Source of the DNA: Butyricimonas faecalis | GTDB taxonomy: Bacteria > Bacteroidota > Bacteroidia > Bacteroidales > Marinifilaceae | Direction of reading: 5' to 3' | Assembly: GCF_003991565.1 (NCBI RefSeq) | Contig: NZ_CP032819.1 | Span: forward strand, 4,464,001-4,528,000 | Length of the DNA stretch: 64,000 bases | Part shown: positions 52,417 through 61,100 of the stretch, piece by piece | Position numbering within the stretch: position 1 is the first letter of the stretch | Layout: every line of letters begins with the position of its first letter | Notes under the pieces: model-generated | What the model saw: only the letters and a program-made list of their open reading frames with translations | Database searches by the model: none | What the model was told of the DNA's origin: nothing | Made by a program: the position numbers and the translations under genes

Positions 52417-53604
52417 ATGAAAACAAGTATGTTTGTTGTGCTTGCAAGCCTGTTTATGGCTTGCGGCACACCTAAGGACGGCTATGTGCTAAAAGGAGAC
52501 CTGAAAAATGCAGGAAATGGGTATGCGGTGATCTCCGTGACCGACCACGCGGGCACATCGGTGATAGCAGATACAGCCAAAATGAGTGGGGGAAAATTCT
52601 GTTTCGAGGGTAAAACACCTTTCGTGGCGACATGCTCCTTGCAGGTGGCACCGGAAGGGAAAGAGGTGTTGGATATGCTCATCGTGTTGGAGAACAGCCC
52701 GATTGTGTTGCAAGGCGATTGGGCCAATCTGGAACGGAATGCCATGGGCGGCACATTTATCCGGGATATGAAAGTCACGGGAGGTAAGAATACCGAGGTA
52801 TGCAATCTGCTGGACGAGGTGTATTTTTCCACTCGGAGATTGCCGGAGTTCAAGGATTATGAACGATTGGAAAAGTGGTTTGCTTCGTTGGATGAAAACA
52901 CGGAGATGACGGATGAGGTGATCCGAAAAGGGGATACGTTGCAGGAGTTGGAGGATCGTTTTCGAGAATTAGTATTCGGGAAACAGCTGGAAATCATGGC
53001 AGCACATCCGTCATCGGAAGCGGCAGCCTTGTATTTGACTCCCATGATCGGGGGCATGAAGTTGGAAGAGTTTGAGCGGGTGTTCGGGCAGTTTGACGAG
53101 ACGGTGCGGAATAGTGAGATCGTAGCAGGCATACGCAAGGAATTGGAAACCCGTCAGCGTCTGGCACCGGGACGGGTAGCTCCCGTGTTCTCGCTGGCCC
53201 AGCGTGACGGACAGATGCTTTCGCTCGCCGATTTACGCGGTAAGGTGGTGTTGGTGGATTTCTGGGCGAGTTGGTGTGGCCCGTGTCGTGCTCTTTTCCC
53301 TTGGGCGAAGGAGTTTTACAAGAAGTATCATGATAAAGGGGTGGAAATTCTTGGTGTCAGCGTGGATGATGACGTGAAAGCATGGGGAAAAGCCGTGGAT
53401 ACGGAAAAATTGCCGTGGTTGCATGTACGGGATGCAAAACTCCCGAATGGAAAGCGTGCGGCGAGTGATTTGTATGACGTGACAGGTATTCCGCATCTCG
53501 TGTTGATCGATCGCGAGGGGAAAATAGTCAAGAGCGGTTATATCGAGTATGAGTTGGAGAAGTTGGTGGATGGTTTGTTAATGGATAAGGAGACAGTAAA
53601 GTAG
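52417..53604 (+). CDS. TlpA-like thiol-disulfide lipoprotein, first copy
   Basis: The 395-residue product has a lipobox (LFMAC, Cys about 16). An N-terminal DUF4369-like beta domain (about 20-130, YVLKGDLKNAGNGYAVISVT) and a helical linker precede a TlpA-type thioredoxin domain (about 255-390) with DFWASWCGPCRALFPW and a cis-Pro region DVTGIPHLVLID. It acts on disulfides at the outer surface or in the periplasm. The frame begins 20 bases after the SusD stop. Confidence 0.9.
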   Translation: MKTSMFVVLASLFMACGTPKDGYVLKGDLKNAGNGYAVISVTDHAGTSVIADTAKMSGGKFCFEGKTPFVATCSLQVAPEGKEVLDMLIVLENSPIVLQGDWANLERNAMGGTFIRDMKVTGGKNTEVCNLLDEVYFSTRRLPEFKDYERLEKWFASLDENTEMTDEVIRKGDTLQELEDRFRELVFGKQLEIMAAHPSSEAAALYLTPMIGGMKLEEFERVFGQFDETVRNSEIVAGIRKELETRQRLAPGRVAPVFSLAQRDGQMLSLADLRGKVVLVDFWASWCGPCRALFPWAKEFYKKYHDKGVEILGVSVDDDVKAWGKAVDTEKLPWLHVRDAKLPNGKRAASDLYDVTGIPHLVLIDREGKIVKSGYIEYELEKLVDGLLMDKETVK

Positions 53605-53625
53605 TTAATTTTAAAATAGATAGAG

Positions 53626-54783
53626 ATGAAAAAATGTTTGATATTGTTAGTAATGAGTGTGTTGTTCGCTTGTAACGGCCAAGCGGGATATGTATTGAAA
53701 GGCGTGTTTAAAAATGCTGGAAACGGTACCGCTATTTTGACCTTGCTTTCTGACGAAAAATTATTGATTAGCGACACGGTGAAGATGAAGGATGGAAAAT
53801 TCGTGTTCGAGGGCGAAACCCCGTGCGTGGGATTTGCCTTGGTGACGATAGCTCCGGAAGGGAAAAAAGCGGTTCAAGTTAGATTGGCGTTGGAGAATAG
53901 CAAGATAGAGATGAAAGGGGATTGGAATAACGTGGAGATGAGCGAGGAAGAGGAGTTGGTTGTCAAGGGTATGACAATTACAGGTTCCAAAAACCATGAT
54001 GTATATGAAGAATTAAGCAAACAGTGGAAAGTGGTGGAAGCATTGCCGGAGTTTGAGAAATATGCAGAATTGGCAAAAAAAGTGCTGGATGATCCGGATA
54101 TCTTGCAAGATACGACTTTTTATTGGGGATATAGAAAAGAGTTTGATGCTTATTGGGCGCGAATAAAGGACGAGCAATTGAAGATTATGGCTGCAAACCC
54201 CTCCGTGGCAACGGCTGCTTACTGGTTGTATTTTATGATGAACGATAATATGCCGTTGGAGAAGTTGGAACAAGTGTTCGGACAATTTGACAAGGAGGTG
54301 CGGGAGAGCGACTTGGTGAAAGAAGTGCGGGAAAATATCGAGTTAAGGCAACGGATAGAACCGGGACGTCCGGCACCGGAGTTCACGTTAGCACGGCGGG
54401 ATGGTTCATCTTTGAGCCTGTCTGATTTCCGTGGCAAAGTGGTGGTCATTGATTTTTGGGCAAGCTGGTGCAGACCGTGCCGTGCTTCTTTCTCTTGGGT
54501 ACGGGAATTTTACAAGGAGTACAAGGATAAAGGTGTAGAGATTATCGGAGTAAGCATCGATGCTAACCGGGCTTCGTGGGAGAAAGCTTTGGATGAGGAG
54601 CAGTTACCGTGGCCGCTGGTGATTGACGAAACGGTGAAGGGCAAAGCTCGAGTGGGAGGATTGTATCATGTATTGGCCATCCCGATGTTTGTGGTGGTAG
54701 ATAAAGAGGGTAAGATTGTGGTGCGGGCACACATGGAGCAAAAGGAACTGTCGGAAGTCGTGGAGAAGGCATTGAGAAAGTAG
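53626..54783 (+). CDS. TlpA-like thiol-disulfide lipoprotein, second copy
   Basis: The 385-residue product is a paralogue of the preceding gene with the same layout. It has lipobox LFAC, DUF4369-like domain starting YVLKGVFKNAGNGTAILTLL, a helical linker with LEQVFGQFDKEVRES, and a thioredoxin domain with DFWASWCRPCRASFSW and the cis-Pro region VLAIPMFVVVDKEGK. The CxxC dipeptide is Arg-Pro instead of Gly-Pro. Tandem copies 21 bases apart suggest a gene duplication; different dipeptides suggest different redox behaviour. It is the last gene of the operon. Confidence 0.9.
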   Translation: MKKCLILLVMSVLFACNGQAGYVLKGVFKNAGNGTAILTLLSDEKLLISDTVKMKDGKFVFEGETPCVGFALVTIAPEGKKAVQVRLALENSKIEMKGDWNNVEMSEEEELVVKGMTITGSKNHDVYEELSKQWKVVEALPEFEKYAELAKKVLDDPDILQDTTFYWGYRKEFDAYWARIKDEQLKIMAANPSVATAAYWLYFMMNDNMPLEKLEQVFGQFDKEVRESDLVKEVRENIELRQRIEPGRPAPEFTLARRDGSSLSLSDFRGKVVVIDFWASWCRPCRASFSWVREFYKEYKDKGVEIIGVSIDANRASWEKALDEEQLPWPLVIDETVKGKARVGGLYHVLAIPMFVVVDKEGKIVVRAHMEQKELSEVVEKALRK

Positions 54784-54787
54784 GGCG

Positions 54788-54931
54788 TGTCTAACAAGTC
54801 TGTCTTTTAATGACTACCTCCCCTAACCCCTCCTTGCACAGGAGGGGAAACCGCTTGGTAATCAACCCTTCCCCTGTGTAAGGAGGAGTGGGAGGGGGTA
54901 GTTTGTTGATAGGAATAAAACTTGTTAGACA
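54788..54931. terminator. Terminator-like stem split by the 98-bp repeat
   Basis: TGTCTAACAAGT (54788-54799) is complementary to ACTTGTTAGACA (54920-54931), with repeat copy 2 in between. The two arms sit just inside the stop codons of convergent genes, where a bidirectional terminator is expected. Confidence 0.65.
54814..54911. repeat. 98-bp dispersed palindromic repeat, copy 2
   Basis: It has the same length and order as 30322-30419 with 8 substitutions, including the inner AAACCGCTTGGTAATCAA and the end GTTTGTTGATA. The two halves are GC-rich and mutually complementary. Confidence 0.85.
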
Positions 54932-54932
54932 G

Positions 54933-56408
54933 TTACATTCCTTTTATCCTTTTCCCTTTCGATTCGTTGTGGAAGCGGTCGACAGCCGTGATCACGTAGC
55001 GGCATTTGAGTTTTTTGTTTGGAATGTAGCATTCCGTGTAACGGGTGATGGCTGCAATGTTGTCCGGATTGTTCAGATCTATTTTTTGTCCGGGCAAGAA
55101 GCGGTAGATCACAAAGTATTGCGGATTCCGCGGATCTTTACGATCTCCTCGGGCAAACCATTTTACCGTGTAGCCTTTTTCCGTGCGTTCAGCTCGGGGA
55201 GAGGCTATTTTCTTCGGACGGCCGTTGTGCATGTGGGTATAGGCCGGAATAAGTGCCGGGGTTTTATGATAGTGTTCTTGAAGGCTGTCAGCGATACCAT
55301 CGGTGTTCCATACGATTTCATTCGCGGGCCAGAAGCAATTGCCTTTCACGTGGTGCAAGGAACGGGAGAGTTCCATTTTTCGGGTAAGGTCGGAAGCTTT
55401 CATCGTGCGAGCCACGTCTTGGCCGATATACAGGTGGATGTCGTGAGCATTTTTGTCCCACCATTTAGCCAGCGTGATATAGTCTGCGGCTGGATGACCG
55501 ATCTCCCAGTATATCTGGGGAATATTGTAGTCAATCCATTTCTTTTTGGCCCATAATGTGATGTCCGCGTACAGGTTGTCGTAATTTTGCAACCCGTTGG
55601 TATTACTGCCGCTACCGTCTGGCGTACTTTTTTTATTCCGGTAAATACCGAAGGGGCTGATCCCGAAACGTACCCATGCTTTCGTTTTTACGATGGTGTG
55701 TTTCAGTTCCCGGATTAATGTATTGACATTTTCTCGTCGCCAGTTATCCCGTTCGTCTGGGGTATATCCCTTCCCGTACGTGCGGAAGCTGTTGTCATCG
55801 GGGAAGGGTATTCCGTTCACGGGGTACGGGTAAAAGTAGTCATCCATGTGGATGGCATCCACGTCATAACGGCTTACAATATCTTCCACGACCCGGCAAA
55901 TATACTCCCGGCAAGCAGGGATTCCCGGATCGAAAAGTAGCTGCTTGTTGTAGGTGACAAACCATTCGGGATGTTCGTGATACACGTGAGTCTCTGCCAG
56001 CGTGGAGGTTCCGGAAGTTCCGGCACGGAAAGGGTTCAGCCAAGCGTGAAACTCCATGTTGCGGCGGTGACACTCTTTGATCAAGAAAGCCATGGGATCG
56101 AATAGCGGATCGGGGGCAACTCCTTGTTTGCCCGTACAGAAACGGCTCCAAGGTTCAATCTCCGACAAGTACCACGCATCGGCTTCCGGACGTATTTGAA
56201 AAATGATGGCATTGATCCCACAGTTTTGTAGCAGGTCGAGTTTACGGATGAAATCCGCTTTCATCTCTTCCGGAGTCATTTTAGCGTATTCGCTTTGGAA
56301 AACGGTTTGAATCCATGCCCCGCGGAATTCTCGTTTGGGAGACTTTTGTGCAGATAAGGTGGTTATGCTTAAGATCAAAAATGGAATGAGTAGCCGAATA
56401 TGTTTCAT
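54933..56408 (-). CDS. GHL10-family glycoside hydrolase-like exported protein
   Basis: The 491-residue product has a signal peptide (MKHIRLLIPFLILSITTLSA) and a GHL10 (PF02638) TIM-barrel: REFRGAWIQTVFQSEYAK, CGINAIIFQIRPEADAWY, FHAWLNPFRAG, VDAIHMDDYFYPYP (catalytic-site Asp) and RFGISPFGIYRNK. A C-terminal fibronectin-like domain (about 395-480, YFVIYRFLPGQ) follows. Relatives such as YngK are thought to act on bacterial cell-wall or similar glycans, but activity is mostly unproven. A TATATTCG -7 box lies upstream on its strand (56430-56437). Confidence 0.9.
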   Translation of the reverse strand: MKHIRLLIPFLILSITTLSAQKSPKREFRGAWIQTVFQSEYAKMTPEEMKADFIRKLDLLQNCGINAIIFQIRPEADAWYLSEIEPWSRFCTGKQGVAPDPLFDPMAFLIKECHRRNMEFHAWLNPFRAGTSGTSTLAETHVYHEHPEWFVTYNKQLLFDPGIPACREYICRVVEDIVSRYDVDAIHMDDYFYPYPVNGIPFPDDNSFRTYGKGYTPDERDNWRRENVNTLIRELKHTIVKTKAWVRFGISPFGIYRNKKSTPDGSGSNTNGLQNYDNLYADITLWAKKKWIDYNIPQIYWEIGHPAADYITLAKWWDKNAHDIHLYIGQDVARTMKASDLTRKMELSRSLHHVKGNCFWPANEIVWNTDGIADSLQEHYHKTPALIPAYTHMHNGRPKKIASPRAERTEKGYTVKWFARGDRKDPRNPQYFVIYRFLPGQKIDLNNPDNIAAITRYTECYIPNKKLKCRYVITAVDRFHNESKGKRIKGM

Positions 56409-56429
56409 GACGGTTGATTTATGATGTCG

Positions 56430-56437
56430 CGAATATA
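56430..56437 (-). promoter_or_regulatory. -7 box of the GHL10 gene
   Basis: On the minus strand the sequence reads TATATTCG, 22 bases upstream of the ATG at 56408. The -33 element is unclear. Confidence 0.4.
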
Positions 56438-56641
56438 GTTATAAATTCATAAACTTTACGTGCGTTAGTTACATTGATTTACCAAAGTGTTCTTGCATAA
56501 TCGGGAGGATTTGGTTAACTTTGACCAGATCCTTTAAGTCTGTAAGTTTCATTTGAAAAGTGGGGACTTTTCTTTAAAGTTACTGAATTTTAGGGATTAT
56601 TGTAAATGATCTACTAAATATTTGTTTAGAAAAACATTCGA

Positions 56642-57004
56642 ATGAAGAAACAATTGGTCATATCCACTTCTATTGATTTGGTTCGTGTAGCACCGGATAG
56701 AATCGTCTATATTACATCGGACGGCAACTATTCTACGCTTGTACAAACCGATAATGAGGTGCGTATGCTTTCTTATCAGTTGGGACAAATTGAAAAAATG
56801 ATTTCAACCCAACTTGGCAACGAAGGAAATATTTTCATTCGTATTGGAAAAAGTCTAATCATTAACCGCTCCTACGTCTACTACATCAACATTCCTAAAC
56901 AGAAGTTGACTCTATCAGATGTGGTATCATTTAATCATTCTGTAACTGCATCTAAAGAGGCGTTAAAACAGTTGAAGGAGCTATTGGAAAAGGAGGTAAA
57001 ATAA
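56642..57004 (+). CDS. Free-standing LytTR DNA-binding regulator
   Basis: The 120-residue protein is almost only a LytTR domain: DRIVYITSDGNYSTLVQTDN (about 18-37), FIRIGKSLIINRSYVYYINI (about 74-93), and the last strands with KLTLSDVVSFNHSVTASKEA. There is no receiver domain or membrane segment. LytTR proteins bind pairs of direct repeats about 21 bp apart. The next gene is a membrane protein 2 bases downstream, a pairing known for LytTR regulatory systems with a membrane inhibitor. Possible target repeats lie at 58001-58056. Confidence 0.88.
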   Translation: MKKQLVISTSIDLVRVAPDRIVYITSDGNYSTLVQTDNEVRMLSYQLGQIEKMISTQLGNEGNIFIRIGKSLIINRSYVYYINIPKQKLTLSDVVSFNHSVTASKEALKQLKELLEKEVK

Positions 57005-57006
57005 TT

Positions 57007-57909
57007 ATGGAAGAGCTTAAGGAAATCCGAGATGACCAAATTCGCATTGTCGGCGAAGGAGGAAGTAAGAATCCTTTGCTGCGTAATGCATGGATTATTA
57101 TCCTCTGTGTTTTAGGTATTGTTATAATTGGTGCAATCCTTCTGCTTTGTAAAAAGCAGAAGGAAGTAGAAGAGGTTGAATTAAAACAGCCTGAACCTGC
57201 CTTATTTGAACCCGTAAGATTTCCCCAACCTGTCAAACCTCAATGGATTGGAAAAGAGGTTGATTCATTGACAGCCGGATTTGTAGAGATTCGAGATACT
57301 TTAATCAATGATATTCCCATTAAAATCTACATTCCTCACAATGCAGAAATGTCATTGCATATTGGACGGGTGGATAAAACAGACACAAGTGTTGTATACG
57401 TAGCGCAAGCAGCAGATGTTAGAGCAGATAATGGTGGTATTGTAGGAGCCTTTGTCCTAAATGGAGAACCTAAATCTTGGGGACTATCGAAGAAAGGTTT
57501 CTGTGCATCAATTGCTGGAAAGGTAATAGTTGGAGTTGCTGATAATACTTCCCTTTTTGAGGAGGCTACCATGAGTGGTGGATATTTTTTCAGACAGTAT
57601 CCGCTTGTTAAAGATGGCCGGGTAATCGACAACGAGCCAAAAGGAAAGTCTGTCAGGAGAGCGATATGTGATCGTCAAGGTGAAATTTTTATGGTGGAAA
57701 CAGGTAGCATAGAATCATTTCATGATTTCGCACAGGTATTAGCTGATCTGGGTGTTAATCAAGCTGTGTATCTTGTTGGTTCTTCTGCATACGGATGGGC
57801 GGTTGACGAAACTGGTACAACTCATGAATTTGGAGATAGTGACTATTATACAGAACGTCATAAAATGCCCAAAAACATTAATTATATTGTATGGAGAAGA
57901 AAACGATAA
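57007..57909 (+). CDS. Membrane-anchored phosphodiester-glycosidase-like (NAGPA) protein
   Basis: The 300-residue protein has a cytoplasmic N-terminus (about 1-26), one membrane segment (AWIIILCVLGIVIIGAILLL, about 28-47), and an extracytoplasmic domain (about 85-300) that matches the NAGPA/DUF2233 fold: VRADNGGIVGAFVLNGEPKS, GVADNTSLFEEA, KSVRRAICDRQGEIFMVE, ASVLADLGVNQAVYL-type (FAQVLADLGVNQAVYLVGSS). The usual D-G-G-G-S active loop after the 'LGxxxAxxL' segment reads VGSSAYGW here, so catalysis is doubtful. It may be a binding or signalling partner of the LytTR protein. Confidence 0.7.
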   Translation: MEELKEIRDDQIRIVGEGGSKNPLLRNAWIIILCVLGIVIIGAILLLCKKQKEVEEVELKQPEPALFEPVRFPQPVKPQWIGKEVDSLTAGFVEIRDTLINDIPIKIYIPHNAEMSLHIGRVDKTDTSVVYVAQAADVRADNGGIVGAFVLNGEPKSWGLSKKGFCASIAGKVIVGVADNTSLFEEATMSGGYFFRQYPLVKDGRVIDNEPKGKSVRRAICDRQGEIFMVETGSIESFHDFAQVLADLGVNQAVYLVGSSAYGWAVDETGTTHEFGDSDYYTERHKMPKNINYIVWRRKR

Positions 57910-58000
57910 ATCTTCTTACAAAAGAGAATTATATCTTTTGCTTCAAATGCCACGAATTTATCGAGAAAGCAGCATGATGAAATGATGCCGTAAATTGTAT

Positions 58001-58069
58001 TTCGTACACTTGAAAAATGATTTCGTACAGTTGAGAAATCATTTTTCAAGTGTACGATTTCTTTTTTAG
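58001..58069 (+). promoter_or_regulatory. Direct and inverted repeats before the macroglobulin gene: possible LytTR sites or terminator
   Basis: TTCGTACACTTGAAAAATGA (58001-58020) and TTCGTACAGTTGAGAAATCA (58022-58041) are direct copies with a 21-bp period. TTTTTCAAGTGTACG (58042-58056) is an inverted copy of the first. The arms (58003-58023 and 58036-58056) form a 21-bp perfect stem, followed by ATTTCTTTTTTAG. It could serve as a terminator of the upstream genes and as a LytTR operator. Confidence 0.6.
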
Positions 58070-58117
58070 AAATTTGTACTTGAACAAGTGTATAAACAAA
58101 TTAAATCAAGTATAAAA

Positions 58118-61100
58118 ATGAAGACTGCTTTACAAAAATTCTGGATCGCAATTTTGGCTGTGGTGAGCTTTGTTGCTTGCGAATCGAAAGAGACTATGAC
58201 ACCTGAGGAGGCTGCCGGTTGGGTAGCTGCTTATTCTCCTGAACGCATCGATATTGATGCTACAATTCGTATTGAAGCAACGAAGACACTGTTTGAGCAT
58301 ATTGACACCCTGCGCTCTCTTGATAATGTGTTTCGATTTACTCCCTCTGTCAAGGGATCAGCGCATTATGTCAATGGTGGTAAGGTTATTGAATTTATAC
58401 CTGAGCAAGGAGGGTTAGAGTTGGGTGAGCAATACAACTGTCGAGTTGGAATATCAAGTCTGACCGGAATTGATTCGTTAAAAGATTTCTCATTCTATTT
58501 TGTTGTTGAGCGAAGAGAAGCGCAGTTGACAGACCTTCATGTGAGCATTGATCCCGATAATGTAGAGCAGGTTATCGTTACAGGTAAGATGTTGTTCAGT
58601 TCCGAGCCGGGCGAACAATCAACCGATGCATCATTTCTTGATTGCAATGTAAACGACGCAAAATCTGCCATACGGACAACTGACGAAAAGTCGTGTTATG
58701 CGTTTACAATTACAAGCATAAAACGCAAATCTGATGACTTTATAATGCAGATTAAATATAACCCGAGAGGAGAGTTTTCAATGGCTACCTCTTCGGTTGT
58801 CATTCCGGGATTGTCTGAGTTCAAGTTACTCTCTGCCAAGCGATGTGAGGCAGTACAGCCCTATATTAACTTAGAGTTTTCAGCACCTCTTGCATCTGAA
58901 CAGGAATTGGATGGTTTGATTACGATTGACGATGTTGATGCTGTTCGTATCGAGCGTCGAGGCACTAATGTTAAGGTATATTATCCTGTAAACGGTCTTA
59001 CCGATATTGTGTTAAGAGTGTCGGAACTTATTCGAACAAATGATGGTAGAACACTGCAGGGCGATATCGAGCAGCATTTCGAACAGAAGGTCATTGCGCC
59101 AGCTATAGAAATTCCTATAAGTGGTACAATTCTCCCTGATGGCAGCAACCTCACTTTCCCCTTTCGTGCAGTAAACTTGGTGGCAGTGGATGTTGAAGTG
59201 ATAAAGATTTACACCGATAATGTGCTGACATTTTTGCAGGAAAATGAGATAAATGCGACCTATGGGTTACGTCGAGTTGGTAGATTGATATACAAGCAAA
59301 CCGTTCGTTTGGATAAAGATGAGAAACTTAATCTTCATCAGTGGCAGAATTTTTCAATAGACTTAAAAAATTTGTTTCGTCAAGAGCGTGGGGCTATTTA
59401 TAATATCAGGCTATCATTTCGCAAAGCCTACTCTCTATATGATAAGGTGAAGATTGGTGAAATTGATATAAATTCCGGCTTAACAAGGAGTGACAGGGAT
59501 GAGTGGGATAAAAAATATGCCGACATCAATCGTATGCCAGCCGACTATGATTGGTATAACTATAATTGGCGAGAACGTGATGACCCCTCAAAAGAAAGTT
59601 ACTATATGACAATGGATCATATGCCCGAGTACAATCTGATGGCATCAGATCTCGGATTGATTGTGAAGCGTGCTGATTCCGATAAGTTGTGGTGTACGGT
59701 GTCGAATTTGATGACAGCAAATGCAATGAGTGGAGTTCGTGTAATTGCATATAACTACCAGATGCGTGAAATTGGCTCGGCATATACTGATGAAAAAGGC
59801 TTTGCCGACTTCATAGTCGATGGAAATCCTTTCGTAGTAACGGCATCTAATGGCGTGTCTAAAACCTATTTGAAAATCAATGGTGGTCACGAACTCTCTA
59901 CAAGTTGCTTTGACGTTGGAGGTAAGAATATTCCGCAAGGTATAAAAGGCTTTGTATATGGAGAGCGTGGGGTTTGGCGTCCGGGCGATGATATTTACTT
60001 GACACTTATTGTGGAGGATAAACAAAAGGCATTGCCCAAAAATCATCCTGTGATAATGGAACTCTATACACCGGAGGGACAACTCTACGATAGACAAACT
60101 CTAACGCAGAGTGTAGATGGTATTTATGTTTTCCAGACAGCAACCACAGATGATGCACCTACCGGAAGTTGGGATGCTTGTTTCAAGGTTGGTGGACAGA
60201 CATTTCATTATACGGTAAGAGTTGAAACTATCAAACCCAATCGTTTGAAAATAAATATCTCTTCGCCTGAGGTGTTGTATAGCGGAAAACCGGAAAATAT
60301 TGGTATTGAAGCACATTGGTTGACAGGTCCTGTTGCTGCAGGTTTAAAGGTTAATGTAGAAATGTTATTTTATAACAATCCTCAGCCGTTCGAGCGATAT
60401 AATGATTATTTGTTTAGCAATCCGCTTTACACCAATTCTCACTCGAAACAAAATGTCCTCTCTTGTCAACTCGACTCGTTGGGAAAGTGTTCAAATGCTT
60501 ATTTTTTGCCTATTGCAGAAAATGCACCGGGTATGATGCAGGCGAATCTTATTGCAAGAGTAGCGGAGGCTGGTGGCGATGAGAGTCTGACTTCTCGTTC
60601 CGTGCGATATTCGCCTTATGTAAGTTATGTTGGAGTTAATCTTCAGGACAGAGAATTTGAGACTGATTGTGATTTGCATTTCCCCGTTATTACTCTTGAT
60701 GCAGAAGGTCGTTTCATTGAGCGCAACCTCACCTACAAAATTTACCATTTAAATTGGAGTTGGTGGTGGGAAGGCTCGGCCAATGATTTGAATAAGTATG
60801 TTCAGAGTACAACCGCCGAGGTTGTTGCATCAGGAAGAGTGGTGACCACGCAAGGTAAAGGTGAAATTACTTTCCGTGTAGATTATCCATCTTGGGGGAA
60901 GTATTTGATTTATGTAAAAGATTCTATCAGTACGCATGCATCAGGAGGTGTTGTGTATATCGATAGGCTAGATTGGCGAGGGCATTCTGCTAAGAGCGAC
61001 CCAACGGCTGCGACGATGTTATCCTTCTCACTCGATAAACGTAACTACGAGGTTGGTGAGTATGCTACCGTATATTTTCCTAAATCGGCAGATAGCCGTG

